Below are positions 17,946-25,900 of a stretch of 64,000 nt of DNA, piece after piece; position 1 is the first letter of the stretch; each line of letters starts with the position of its first letter. The stretch is taken from the NCBI RefSeq assembly GCF_001244995.1, contig NZ_LN869529.1:1-64000 (forward strand), read 5' to 3'. The position numbers and the translations under genes are program-made. This DNA is from Intestinimonas massiliensis (ex Afouda et al. 2020) (lineage in GTDB: Bacteria; Bacillota; Clostridia; Oscillospirales; Oscillospiraceae). Under the pieces are notes generated by a model. It was given only the letters and a program-made list of their open reading frames with translations, ran no database searches and had not been told where the DNA came from.

Positions 17946-17960
17946 AAGGAGGAATCCATC

Positions 17961-18464
17961 GTGAAAAAGAATATCGGTTTTATCCCAATGGATTCTGTCC
18001 TTCAAGAGTGGCTGCTGGAAAAGCTAATGAAAGAGCCGCCGAAAAGTGACTGCGCCGAAGACCTGCTTTCCGGCATCCGGGATATGCTCAGCGGAGAGGT
18101 GGCCTCCCTGCTGCTGAGCGCATCCGGCGAGGCGGAAGCTCCCGCACTCGTCCTGCCGGACGGGATGCGGATTGGAGAACTGGAAATCAGCCCCAAAAGC
18201 AGGAGGGTCGTCATGGGGGGCGCTGAGATCAGCCTGACGCCAAAGGAGTTTGACATACTGTATTTCCTTGCTCAGAACTGCGGGGAGGTATTTACCAAGG
18301 AACAGATCTACCGGGCGGTGTGGTCTGAGGATTACCTTTTGGACGACAGCAACATCATGGCATTTATCCGAAAACTACGGAAGAAAATTGAGCCTGACCC
18401 GGACGCGCCGAAGTACATTCTGACCATCTGGGGCATCGGATACAAGTTTAATGACCAACTGTAA
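17961..18464 (+). CDS. OmpR-type winged-helix regulator without receiver domain
   Basis: 167 aa. Residues about 68-167 are a complete Trans_reg_C domain (MRIGELEISPKSRRVVMGGAEISLTPKEFDILYFLAQNCGEVFTKEQIYRAVWSEDYLLDDSNIMAFIRKLRKKIEPDP ... YILTIWGIGYKF). The first 65 residues are a helical region, not a phospho-receiver: no DD...D...K pattern. No sensor kinase lies nearby. GAAAGGAGG precedes GTG 17961, 15 bp after mgtA. Placed inside the Mg2+ operon it is a plausible regulator of it, perhaps sensing through the N-terminal helices. Confidence 0.85.
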   Translation: MKKNIGFIPMDSVLQEWLLEKLMKEPPKSDCAEDLLSGIRDMLSGEVASLLLSASGEAEAPALVLPDGMRIGELEISPKSRRVVMGGAEISLTPKEFDILYFLAQNCGEVFTKEQIYRAVWSEDYLLDDSNIMAFIRKLRKKIEPDPDAPKYILTIWGIGYKFNDQL

Positions 18465-18502
18465 CACAGGCGGGCCAAACTCAGCCCGCCTAAATTCTTG
18501 CA

Positions 18503-18555
18503 AAATCGCAAGGAAATCGCAAGGTTTTAGCCATGTGATTCTCCTTGCGATTTTT
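18503..18555 (+). terminator. Terminator/attenuator-like hairpin with duplicated 5' arm before mgtC
   Basis: AAATCGCAAGG occurs twice in tandem (18503-18513 and 18514-18524); its complement CCTTGCGATTT stands at 18543-18553 and runs into TTTTT. Either 5' copy can pair with the 3' arm. A second stem, GGCGGGC/GCCCGCC (18469-18475, 18484-18490), precedes it. It may terminate part of the transcripts between the regulator gene and mgtC. Confidence 0.55.
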
Positions 18556-18589
18556 GTATTCTGTAAGTGGTCGAAGGGAGGCGATTCGC

Positions 18590-19267
18590 GTGATTTACAC
18601 CGATTTTGTTTTAAGAATTTCCCTCTCCCTGGCGCTTGGCTTTCTGATTGGATTGGAGCGGCAGCTCACCGGACATCCGGCAGGCATCCGTATCAACGTT
18701 CTGATCTGCATGGGAACCAGTTTCTTCACGTTGTTTCCCATGCTCTATGGCTCAGATCAGGTGTTCCGTGTCGGGAGCAGCATTATATCCGGTGTGGGCT
18801 TTTTGTGCAGCGGTGTGATCTTCAAAGACAGCGGTTCGGTGCGAGGAATGAATACGGCAGCTACCCTCTGGTGCACGGCTGCCATTGGTATTCTTGCGAG
18901 CACGGGAATGTATGCAATGGCAATTACCGCCGCCGGGCTTCTGATTGGCTCCAATTTGGTTCTGCGCCCCCTTGCGAGAAAGCTGAATCCAATTACTACC
19001 GGGGACGAATCAGAAAAGCAATACCGCATTTCTGTCACTTGTCAGGAAGATGCAGAGCAGGAAATCCGTCTGTTGCTGATTAATAGCAATTCCTGCAAAA
19101 CACTGTATCTGAATAATCTGGAAAGCGGCGATGTTGTTGGCGATAAGGTTGAAATCGTTGCTGAATACTGTTCTTCTGGAAAACCAAAAAGCAATGTTTT
19201 GGAGGGGATCGTTGGACAGGCATTGGCAATCCCAGAAGTGATAAGCGCCGGTTGGGAGGTGTTGTGA
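18590..19267 (+). CDS. mgtC: MgtC/SapB family membrane protein
   Basis: 225 aa. The N-terminal MgtC domain is clear: LSLALGFLIGLERQLTGHPAGIRINVLICMGTSFFTL ... VGSSIISGVGFLCSGVIFKDSGSVRGMNTAATLWCTAAIGILASTGMYAMAI, with about five membrane segments to residue 130, and a soluble C-terminal domain of about 85 residues. MgtC proteins help survival at low Mg2+ and modulate membrane ATPases. Start GTG 18590, with GGGAGG upstream. The gene sits between two mgtA copies. Confidence 0.92.
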   Translation: MIYTDFVLRISLSLALGFLIGLERQLTGHPAGIRINVLICMGTSFFTLFPMLYGSDQVFRVGSSIISGVGFLCSGVIFKDSGSVRGMNTAATLWCTAAIGILASTGMYAMAITAAGLLIGSNLVLRPLARKLNPITTGDESEKQYRISVTCQEDAEQEIRLLLINSNSCKTLYLNNLESGDVVGDKVEIVAEYCSSGKPKSNVLEGIVGQALAIPEVISAGWEVL

Positions 19268-19504
19268 GTGAAGAAGATCAAAGATCATAGCCTGATAGTT
19301 TTCCTTGCGCCTTACGCCGTGTTCACAATAATATGCGGCTGTTTAGGCTGGATGTTTTCCGAATACAGAATTTTGATGTTGCAGATTTGGTATCAAGTGT
19401 CTGCTGTCATTTGGCTTGTTCTGGCAGTTACAACAGTGGTGTTACTCATCAGACTTCTGAAATTAAAGAAACTAAGAAATGAAATCAATCACCGAAAGGA
19501 GTGA
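19268..19504 (+). CDS. Small two-TM membrane protein
   Basis: 78 aa, not recognised. Two hydrophobic segments (about residues 9-29, IVFLAPYAVFTIICGCLGWMF, and 37-61, WYQVSAVIWLVLAVTTVVLLIRLL) and a basic tail. Start GTG abuts the mgtC stop, implying coupled translation; AGG of the preceding GGGAGGTGTTGTGA can serve as ribosome site. Its position suggests an accessory subunit of the Mg2+ transport system, an inference from location only. Confidence 0.68.
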   Translation: MKKIKDHSLIVFLAPYAVFTIICGCLGWMFSEYRILMLQIWYQVSAVIWLVLAVTTVVLLIRLLKLKKLRNEINHRKE

Positions 19505-19510
19505 GTAGCC

Positions 19511-19822
19511 ATGGATTACACCTGCATCTTTTTTGGAGTTCTTTTCACCATAGCGGGATTTGTGTTTGCCTGTGGGAAAGGACACATTCATTTATCTGCG
19601 TGGAAAAATATGCCGCAGGAAGAAAAAGAGAAAATTAAAATTGTCCCGCTTTGCCGCAATATCGGAGAAGTCATTGCGCTTAATGGCATCATTTTCCTGA
19701 TGAAGGGATTGTGGTCTGGATTTGCAGACCACTGGTTTGTGGCCGCCATGATCGCATGGCTGATGATTGCTGGCTTTGACGTCTGGTATATCGGAAAAAG
19801 TAATCGATATCGCAAAAAATAA
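19511..19822 (+). CDS. DUF3784-like small membrane protein
   Basis: 103 aa with three hydrophobic segments: 4-20 (CIFFGVLFTIAGFVFAC), 48-65 and 72-93. The layout, with a short polar loop AWKNMPQEEKEKI after the first segment, matches the DUF3784 group of small membrane proteins found in Clostridia and their mobile elements. AAAGGAGTGAG precedes ATG 19511. Function unknown; part of the Mg2+ cargo operon by position. Confidence 0.72.
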   Translation: MDYTCIFFGVLFTIAGFVFACGKGHIHLSAWKNMPQEEKEKIKIVPLCRNIGEVIALNGIIFLMKGLWSGFADHWFVAAMIAWLMIAGFDVWYIGKSNRYRKK

Positions 19823-19873
19823 TCCGCAATGCGGTTTCAGATAGATATTCCATAAAACAGTGAGGTGAATGGC

Positions 19874-19978
19874 ATGGACTCTGACAGTAGTCCGCGAAGG
19901 CATAGAGCAGCACTTGGGGACGTGGAGTTTCGTGTCCCTCATGTGACCCTGCTTGCCTCAACAAAATCAAGGAGGTAA
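19874..19978 (+). CDS. Candidate MgtL-like leader peptide upstream of second mgtA
   Basis: 34 codons, ATG 19874 to TAA 19978, with GAGG 8 bases before the ATG. The peptide begins [11 protein letters not shown]: alternating Asp and a Pro followed by Arg residues, like the E. coli and Salmonella MgtL leader peptides (acidic-Pro N-terminus, then Arg-rich) whose translation is destabilised at low Mg2+. The last codons AGG AGG TAA form the AGGAGG ribosome site of mgtA, whose ATG is 5 bases after the stop, so leader translation must pass over it. Too short for standard gene callers; homology is not shown. Confidence 0.5.
   Translation: MDSDSSPRRHRAALGDVEFRVPHVTLLASTKSRR
19876..19960 (+). promoter_or_regulatory. 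Structured leader RNA before second mgtA
   Basis: Three nested pairings: hairpin GGACT/AGTCC (19876-19880, 19889-19893); long hairpin AGCAG-CAC-GGGGAC (19906-19922) with GTCCCTC-GTG-CTGCT (19933-19953); and a closing helix TGAGG (19861-19865)/CCTCA (19956-19960). It does not match the M-box (ykoK) consensus as I know it. The leader peptide is encoded inside it, so ribosome position could change folding. Confidence 0.45.
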
Positions 19979-19983
19979 GACCA

Positions 19984-22749
19984 ATGAACAAAAAAGAAAA
20001 TCGCATAGCCGTTCGTCAGGCAACTGAAAAGGCAGTCATCCGCGACGAGCAGAATCGCCGCATACAGTTTGCGGCGACCAATCCTATCAAGGAAGTCCTG
20101 AAAAATCTGCATACCACACTTCGTGGTCTTGATTCAGAGGCTGTATCTGTAAGCCGCACCAAATACGGCAGCAACAAAGTAACACACGAAAAAAAGAAAT
20201 CTCTGGCTAAGCGGCTAGCCGGTGCATTCATCAATCCCTTTACCGCCATCCTGTTCTGCCTGGCGGTGGTATCCACCATAACAGACATGGTTTTCCCGTA
20301 TTTGTCCCTGTTTGGCAGCACGCCGGAGGATTTTGACTGTCTGACGGTGGTCATCATTCTCACAATGGTGTTTATTTCCGGAACGCTTCGTTTTGTGCAG
20401 GAATCCCGCAGCGGCAATGCGGCGGAAAAACTGCTGGCCATGATCACGACCACCTGTACGGTCACCCGCAGAGAGCAGGAAAAAGCTGAAATACCTATGG
20501 ATGATTTGGTGGTGGGCGATATTGTGCATCTATCCGCCGGGGATATGATTCCGGCTGATGTTCGAATTCTGGATGCAAAAGATTTGTTTGTCAGTCAGGC
20601 AAGTTTGACTGGAGAAAGCGAGCCCATTGAAAAAACGCCTAATGTCAGCGCGGCCAAAGACAGCATAACCGATTATACAAACATCGCCTTTATGGGCAGC
20701 AATGTTGTCTCCGGCAGTGCAACAGCGGTCGTTGTTTGTGTCGGTGATAATACGCTGTTTGGTTCTATGGCATCCGCAGTGGCCGGAGAAGCGGTTGAAA
20801 CCAGCTTTACCAAGGGCGTCAACGCCGTCTCCTGGGTGCTGATCCGCTTCATGCTGGTCATGGTCCCGCTGGTTTTCTTCATCAACGGCATTACAAAAGG
20901 CGACTGGCTGGAGGCATTCCTGTTCGGCATCTCCATTGCCGTGGGACTTACCCCGGAGATGCTGCCCATGATTGTGACCACCTGCCTTGCCAAGGGCGCC
21001 GTCTCCATGAGCAAAAAGCAGACCATCGTCAAGAACCTGAATTCCATCCAGAACTTCGGCGCCATAGACATCCTTTGCACCGACAAGACCGGAACGCTGA
21101 CGCAGGATAAGGTCGTGCTGGAATATCACCTCAACGTAAACGGGGAGGACGACACGCGCGTACTGCGCCACGCCTACCTCAACAGCTACTTCCAGACCGG
21201 CTACAAGAACCTGATGGATCTGGCGATCATCAATAAGACAGAGGAAGAAGAAGCGGCAGATTCTCGTTTGCTCGATCTGTCCGAAAATTATGTAAAGGTG
21301 GACGAGATTCCCTTTGACTTTACCCGACGCCGTCTGACCACGGTAGTTCAGGATAAGCAGGGCAAGACCCAGATGGTGACAAAGGGCGCTGTGGAAGAAA
21401 TGCTTTCCGTCTGCAACTTCGCAGAGTGTGATGACGGCGTGGAACCGCTGACCGATGAGGTTCGCAGCCGGATTCTCAAAACAGTGGATGATCTCAACGA
21501 CAAGGGCTTCCGTGTGCTGGCGATTGCGCAGAAAAGCAATCCGTCCCCGGTGGGTGCGTTCGGCGTGAAGGACGAGTGTGATATGGTGCTGATCGGGTAT
21601 CTCGCCTTCCTTGATCCCCCGAAGGAGTCCACCGCAGATGCCATCAAGGCACTGAAAGATCATGGCGTTACTACGAAAATCCTGACCGGCGACAATGACA
21701 AGGTGACCCGCACCATCTGCAAGCAGGTGGGGCTGAAGGTTCGCAATATGCTCCTTGGCTCTGATCTGGAAAATATGAGCGACGCGGAGCTGGCACGAGC
21801 AGCAGAATCCACCGATGTATTTGCAAAGCTGACACCCGATCAGAAAGCCCGTGTGGTTTCTATCCTCCGTGAAAATGGCCATACCGTTGGTTTTATGGGC
21901 GACGGAATCAATGACGCTGCGGCGATGAAGGCCGCTGATATTGGTATTTCTGTTGATACCGCCGTGGATGTGGCAAAGGAATCGGCTGACATTATCCTGT
22001 TGGAAAAAGACCTGATGGTTTTGGAGCAGGGTATTATTGAAGGCCGTAAGACCTATGCCAACATGATCAAGTATATCAAGATGACCGCATCTTCCAACTT
22101 CGGCAATATGTTCTCGGTGCTGGCGGCCTCCGCTCTGCTGCCCTTCCTGCCGATGATGAGCGTGCATCTGATTTTTCTGAACCTGATCTACGATCTGTCC
22201 TGTACCGCGATTCCCTGGGATAACGTAGACGAGGAATTTATCGCCACGCCCCGGAAATGGGATGCTTCCAGTGTAGGCAGTTTTATGATTTGGATTGGAC
22301 CTACCAGCTCCATCTTCGACTTTACAACCTACATTTTCATGTATTTTGTATTCTGCCCCATGTTCGTGTCCGGTGGTGTTCTGTTCAACGATCTGGCCGC
22401 TCATTACAGCGGAGCGGAGCTTGCGGCCATGCAGGCGCAGTATATCGGGATGTTCCAGGCTGGATGGTTCGTGGAATCCATGTGGAGCCAGACGCTGGTC
22501 ATTCACATGATCCGTACTCCGAAGTTGCCCTTTATCCAGAGCCGCGCATCTGCTCCGGTGACGCTGCTTACCATGACCGGTATTGCGATCCTGACCGTGA
22601 TCCCTTTTACAGTTTTTGGAACTGCACTTGGTTTTGTCGCTCTGCCAGCAGTGTATTTTGCGTATCTGATCCCCTGCATCCTGCTGTATATGGTGTTGGC
22701 GACCAGTTTGAAAAAAGCCTATGTCCGTCACTATGGCGAACTGCTCTAA
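19984..22749 (+). CDS. mgtA: Magnesium-translocating P-type ATPase (MgtA/MgtB family), second copy
   Basis: 921 aa, closer to canonical MgtA length. Motifs: [11 protein letters not shown] (actuator TGES), [26 protein letters not shown] (TM4), [12 protein letters not shown]-type phosphorylation site (Asp367), [49 protein letters not shown] and C-terminal segments ending [12 protein letters not shown]. Imports Mg2+ using ATP. AAGGAGG is 7 bases upstream and is also the end of the 34-codon leader ORF. A 58-aa membrane protein follows. Two different MgtA paralogues in one operon is unusual. Confidence 0.95.
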   Translation: MNKKENRIAVRQATEKAVIRDEQNRRIQFAATNPIKEVLKNLHTTLRGLDSEAVSVSRTKYGSNKVTHEKKKSLAKRLAGAFINPFTAILFCLAVVSTITDMVFPYLSLFGSTPEDFDCLTVVIILTMVFISGTLRFVQESRSGNAAEKLLAMITTTCTVTRREQEKAEIPMDDLVVGDIVHLSAGDMIPADVRILDAKDLFVSQASLTGESEPIEKTPNVSAAKDSITDYTNIAFMGSNVVSGSATAVVVCVGDNTLFGSMASAVAGEAVETSFTKGVNAVSWVLIRFMLVMVPLVFFINGITKGDWLEAFLFGISIAVGLTPEMLPMIVTTCLAKGAVSMSKKQTIVKNLNSIQNFGAIDILCTDKTGTLTQDKVVLEYHLNVNGEDDTRVLRHAYLNSYFQTGYKNLMDLAIINKTEEEEAADSRLLDLSENYVKVDEIPFDFTRRRLTTVVQDKQGKTQMVTKGAVEEMLSVCNFAECDDGVEPLTDEVRSRILKTVDDLNDKGFRVLAIAQKSNPSPVGAFGVKDECDMVLIGYLAFLDPPKESTADAIKALKDHGVTTKILTGDNDKVTRTICKQVGLKVRNMLLGSDLENMSDAELARAAESTDVFAKLTPDQKARVVSILRENGHTVGFMGDGINDAAAMKAADIGISVDTAVDVAKESADIILLEKDLMVLEQGIIEGRKTYANMIKYIKMTASSNFGNMFSVLAASALLPFLPMMSVHLIFLNLIYDLSCTAIPWDNVDEEFIATPRKWDASSVGSFMIWIGPTSSIFDFTTYIFMYFVFCPMFVSGGVLFNDLAAHYSGAELAAMQAQYIGMFQAGWFVESMWSQTLVIHMIRTPKLPFIQSRASAPVTLLTMTGIAILTVIPFTVFGTALGFVALPAVYFAYLIPCILLYMVLATSLKKAYVRHYGELL

Positions 22750-22758
22750 GGAGGTGTG

Positions 22759-22935
22759 ATGATGAACTGGAAAGAAATTTGGATGACTCTTTTGGGAACA
22801 ACCGAATGGCTGGGTCTTAATATAGGCTTTTGGGTATCCATGGCCGTGGTTGTGCTGATCGTAATCGTGATGAACGTTGTGTTCTGGGGAATGAAGCCCA
22901 AAAAGGCAAAAACAGATAAGCCGAAAAAGGCTTGA
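22759..22935 (+). CDS. Single-TM small protein following mgtA
   Basis: 58 aa from ATG 22759 (ATG 22762 also possible) with AAGGAGGTG upstream, 9 bp after mgtA. N-terminal amphipathic part MMNWKEIWMTLLGTTEWLGL, one strong membrane segment (about 21-44, NIGFWVSMAVVVLIVIVMNVVFW), and a Lys-rich tail MKPKKAKTDKPKKA. By size, topology and place it resembles the small regulatory subunits attached to P-type ATPases (such as KdpF or MgtS/MgtR-type peptides); this is inference. Confidence 0.7.
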   Translation: MMNWKEIWMTLLGTTEWLGLNIGFWVSMAVVVLIVIVMNVVFWGMKPKKAKTDKPKKA

Positions 22936-23265
22936 TTACATCACGTCGGCACTATACCAAAATTCATATTGAAACGCAAACTGCCGCACGACGGCAAAAG
23001 AAAAAAGCCGTCGTACAGCAGAGAGATTTTCACGCGCCTGTGAAGCGGTGGCTTTGATTGAGCCGCCGTTTCTTTTTGTTTTTGCGACGATGCTCGTGCG
23101 ATCAGAGGGGCGGCATATGGGAGGATACCGCCGTGTCAATCTTACTGTTTCATAAGTCCCATGATCTACACCAGCTAAAAAAAGCGTAGCCCCTCCTCCG
23201 GGGTATTGCGACAATACATCAGTATTGAAAAGTTGCTTCGAAAATACAATGTCATCTGATACCAT
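22936..23265 (-). CDS. Doubtful open reading frame over the cargo terminator
   Basis: 109 codons, no recognisable domain, no good ribosome site, and the frame covers a terminator hairpin of the opposite strand. The peptide has an unusual, basic composition (Arg/Ser-rich middle). It may be a conserved non-coding stretch that happens to stay open, or a gene remnant. The rest of 22,936-23,370 holds a dyad ACGACGGC/GCCGTCGT (about 22,985-23,012) and nothing else I can identify. Confidence 0.2.
   Translation of the reverse strand: MVSDDIVFSKQLFNTDVLSQYPGGGATLFLAGVDHGTYETVRLTRRYPPICRPSDRTSIVAKTKRNGGSIKATASQARENLSAVRRLFSFAVVRQFAFQYEFWYSADVM
23046..23083 (+). terminator. Intrinsic terminator of the Mg2+ operon
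   Basis: CGGTGGCT and AGCCGCCG (one G-U pair) form an 8-bp stem, followed by TTTCTTTTTGTTTTT. It is the first good terminator after the last cargo gene. Confidence 0.7.
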
Positions 23266-23370
23266 TCATTATGTCAAGATTCGGTTAGGAAAGTACAATC
23301 TATAGTTGAATGCATCTCATCATCCAGAGAACTGCTGACGCATGATGCCGGGTTAATATGTCAACAGTTT

Positions 23371-24417
23371 TCACACATTATAATTAAACCATTTTACAAT
23401 CATATTGCTCTGCTGATACAGCCAGTCCGTAAATTCTTTCGGGCTGGCTGTTCCCGTTTTTACAGCCTTTTTCCGTTGCAGTGCTTCTTTTTTGAACACT
23501 TCAAAGGCGGTCAGCATTTCTTCCAGTCGGTCAGACGGGAAGCCCGCTGTTTTCTTCGCCTTGTTGATCTTGTTGCGCCAGTTCTGGCATTCATTTTTAT
23601 AAAGCAGGTCATAGTTATTTTCTCTTGCCCTCTCGTCAAATTCCCGCTTGTTTTGAAGCGCCTGTGCTTTGCGGCACTTGTCGCTGCACAGCTCATACCG
23701 CTGGCTCTTTGCCAGAAAATATTTCCCACAGACCTTGCACTGCCGGAAGCAAAGCCCCCAGTCATTCAGTCTGTTCAGATAATAGGTAATCAACGGGTAG
23801 AGGGACGCATAGGCAGACACACATTCTTCTGTGCGCCGGTTGTCCGGGAACCAGAGGTCAAGCCGGGTATCTTCTGATGGTGCGCCTTTGAAATAAAGGC
23901 TGCCAGCTTGAAAATGTTTCGGTTTTCCTGTCTCCCTGTCAAAGCTCATGGTTTCGTTTTGGAATACCCCGGTCAGTCTGCTCATTTTATCCATGAAGCG
24001 GTCACAGGCAGCGTTGCGGTCACGGGGTTCTCTAGCAAGCAGATAGCTGTTCCAGATACGGAACGCTGCATACATTTTCAGAGGGTCGTTGCTAAGATAT
24101 TTTCCCCAGAGAAATTCGCTTGCCGCCTGCTCCAGCTCCGGCTGTTTCCATCTGTTGGAGTGGAGGGCTTGCCGCAGCGGAGAAAGCCCGTATAAGTTCC
24201 AATCTCTGTCCGTGTCACGCTCAAAGTTTATCAAAAAAGTTCCCAGCGGGCGTGTCATATCACAAAGCACCTCTGTGTTTTGGCTCCCGTTCAGACGGAA
24301 GCGGATCTGCTGTTCTTCCCCAATCAAAATCCGCTCTTTCATTTTCTTCCTGTCCAGCGTCAGGACAAACAAAATCCTCTCAAAACATGGCTCATGCCGT
24401 ATAAACTGATTCTCCAT
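23371..24417 (-). CDS. DUF6076-like protein with zinc-binding C-terminal region
   Basis: 348 aa from the Met-Glu-Asn-Gln-Phe start (ATG 24,417, GGGGATAGGG upstream); an open frame continues 20 codons further. The middle has CKVCGKYFLAKSQRYELCSDKCRKAQALQNKREFDERAREN, a treble-clef-like Cys4 knuckle seen in CGNR-type and DUF6076 proteins, followed by a basic helical tail. It is the only minus-strand backbone gene in the element. Function unknown; it may bind nucleic acid. The frame is typical of cargo-flanking genes in clostridial conjugative elements. Confidence 0.7.
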   Translation of the reverse strand: MENQFIRHEPCFERILFVLTLDRKKMKERILIGEEQQIRFRLNGSQNTEVLCDMTRPLGTFLINFERDTDRDWNLYGLSPLRQALHSNRWKQPELEQAASEFLWGKYLSNDPLKMYAAFRIWNSYLLAREPRDRNAACDRFMDKMSRLTGVFQNETMSFDRETGKPKHFQAGSLYFKGAPSEDTRLDLWFPDNRRTEECVSAYASLYPLITYYLNRLNDWGLCFRQCKVCGKYFLAKSQRYELCSDKCRKAQALQNKREFDERARENNYDLLYKNECQNWRNKINKAKKTAGFPSDRLEEMLTAFEVFKKEALQRKKAVKTGTASPKEFTDWLYQQSNMIVKWFNYNV

Positions 24418-24719
24418 CCCTATCCCCTGCCTTTTCTTATGGTAATTATATAATTTAGTTATATCCATTACACTCATGGTATCTCAGAAGCATTGTTTTG
24501 TCAAGGATAGTCCGCTATGATGATTGCAGTTGGTAATTTCGTACCACACAGTACCTTGACAAGTGAATGACCGTCCAAAAGGGATATGACCGGCAGGAGA
24601 AGTGACGCATCCGGCGCACCAATGCAGGGAAACACCGCAGGAATGGGGCAGGAAAACGGCTTTGGGGGAGAACGGCAGCAGGAAGCATTTTAACCTATTT
24701 GATTTATGGGAGGAACAGA
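24418..24719. other. Intergenic region between DUF6076 and excisionase-like gene
   Basis: About 300 bp without a gene. TTGACA at 24,556-24,561 is a possible -35 box toward the HTH gene but I see no well-spaced -10. The right half is GA-rich. GGGAGGAAC immediately before 24,720 is the ribosome site of the next gene. Confidence 0.4.
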
Positions 24720-24950
24720 ATGAACAATAAAAAGAGATTGAACAGCTACGAGGATTTACCGCTGGTTCTGGATGTAGCGGACATCCAGCGGATTATGGAA
24801 ATTTCAAGAGCGAGCGCCTATGAGCTGGTACACACCCCCGGCTTTCCGGCGTTCCGCAGGGGCAGGCTTATCAAGGTCAGCAAAATTGCTTTCTTTGAAT
24901 GGATGGCAAAAGGCTCCGAAACCGTACCGGGAAGCGACAAAAAAGCGTGA
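24720..24950 (+). CDS. Excisionase-like helix-turn-helix protein
   Basis: 76 aa. The MerR-like HTH_17 pattern is clear: LPLVLDVADIQRIMEISRASAYELVHTPGFPAFRRGRLIKVSKIAFFEWM. In clostridial mobile elements such proteins act as recombination directionality factors or local regulators. Start ATG 24,720, with GGGAGG 8 bases upstream, rather than the more distal 24,699. Confidence 0.82.
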   Translation: MNNKKRLNSYEDLPLVLDVADIQRIMEISRASAYELVHTPGFPAFRRGRLIKVSKIAFFEWMAKGSETVPGSDKKA

Positions 24951-25090
24951 GGTATTATCCCCTGACTGCAATACTGCCGCACTTTCCAAAGGGGCATACA
25001 GAGGGAAAAAACCTTAAAAATGATACCGAAACGCTACACCAAAACAGCCTATCTGCGTACATCAGATAGAAACGGAGAAAGGAGCCGGTT

Positions 25091-25294
25091 ATGGCAAGAA
25101 TGAGCAACAAGCGACGGCTGGAATGGTCTTTCTTCTTAAATGACCGCAGCCGTATCACTTACAACGAACTGTGCCGGAAATGCCAGCACGAATGTAAACA
25201 GAGCTTCCGGGCGGTTGTGGTTGACTGCCCGAAGTATCTTTCCAAGCGTTCCAAGAAAAAGGACAAAACTGCCGGAAACGGCAAAATCCCTTAG
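25091..25294 (+). CDS. Small basic protein with CxxC pair (element backbone)
   Basis: 67 aa. KRRLEWSFFLNDRSRITYNELCRKCQHECKQSF..DCP contains three to four cysteines that could bind zinc, and a Lys-rich tail. GAAAGGAGCCGG precedes ATG 25,091. It lies between the HTH gene and the presumed transfer-origin region. I recognise it only as a recurrent small gene of such elements. Confidence 0.6.
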   Translation: MARMSNKRRLEWSFFLNDRSRITYNELCRKCQHECKQSFRAVVVDCPKYLSKRSKKKDKTAGNGKIP

Positions 25295-25299
25295 GAACT

Positions 25300-25343
25300 A
25301 AGGGCGCACTTCTATACATAGTCTAAAGACCATGTATCGTGCG
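25300..25343 (+). repeat. Conserved hairpin motif, possibly part of oriT
   Basis: AAGGGCGCACTTCTATAC (25,300-25,317) and TGTATCGTGCG (25,333-25,343) flank a hairpin ATACAT-GTCT/AGAC-ATGTAT; the outer GCGCAC/GTGCG can also pair. An inverted copy with a different but still paired apical stem occurs at 49,465-49,502. The 286-bp gap it sits in, before DUF3847 and the relaxase, is where an oriT is expected, but nic cannot be located by eye. Confidence 0.55.
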
Positions 25344-25580
25344 TCTTGCGGAGCTTACCTCTGCCGCTGATAAAATCAGCAATCCGAGGTCTGCGTTCGC
25401 TTCGCTCCGACAAGGTGGCTACGCCCCCTTGCGCCGCTAAAGCGGCTATCCCCTGTGTACCCGCCGAAAAGAGAAATCCGCTTTGCGGTTTTCCCTTTTC
25501 ATCGGGTTTTATAGAAGCACTGACACACGGACTGTCTGCGGATGGTCTTTCTTTATCTTATCAGCAAAGGATGTGAGAAC

Positions 25581-25898
25581 ATGGAAAAATCTTTGGAACA
25601 GTTGAAGCAGGAATATGAAAAAACCACTGTCCTGCTGGAACGGGAAAAACGGAAAATGCAGCGTTTGAAAAACCGGCAGGCGTATCTGGAAAGCGGTTCC
25701 CGGAAACAGAGGACGCACCGGCTGATTACCCGTGGGGCAGCCGTTGAGAGCATTGCGCCACAGACAAAGGAGCTGACCGAAACGGAATTTTATTCCCTCA
25801 TGGAAAGCATTTTGAATCTGCCGCAGGCGGAGCATTTCATCCGGTCTGCCGCAGAGAACCACGCCCGTATTTCCGGGCAGGAGAAAGGCGGTAACTAA
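25581..25898 (+). CDS. DUF3847 protein (relaxase accessory)
   Basis: 105 aa. N-terminal coiled coil EQLKQEYEKTTVLLEREKRKMQRLKNRQAYLE followed by RKQRTHRLITRGAAVESI, then a short helical C-terminus (LTETEFYSLMESILNLPQAEHFI). This is the DUF3847 layout; these genes lie directly before MobA/MobL relaxases in Tn1549-like and related elements. ATG 25,581; two bases separate its TAA from the relaxase initiation codon. Confidence 0.82.
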   Translation: MEKSLEQLKQEYEKTTVLLEREKRKMQRLKNRQAYLESGSRKQRTHRLITRGAAVESIAPQTKELTETEFYSLMESILNLPQAEHFIRSAAENHARISGQEKGGN

Positions 25899-25900
25899 GG

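Noticed and set aside
19861-19983. M-box (ykoK) Mg2+ riboswitch before mgtA
   Set aside because: Position invites this call, but the conserved M-box core is absent and the structure is smaller; listed as an unclassified leader instead.
20530-22731. 733-codon minus-strand frame opposite the second mgtA
   Set aside because: Shadow of a P-type ATPase gene with all catalytic motifs on the plus strand.
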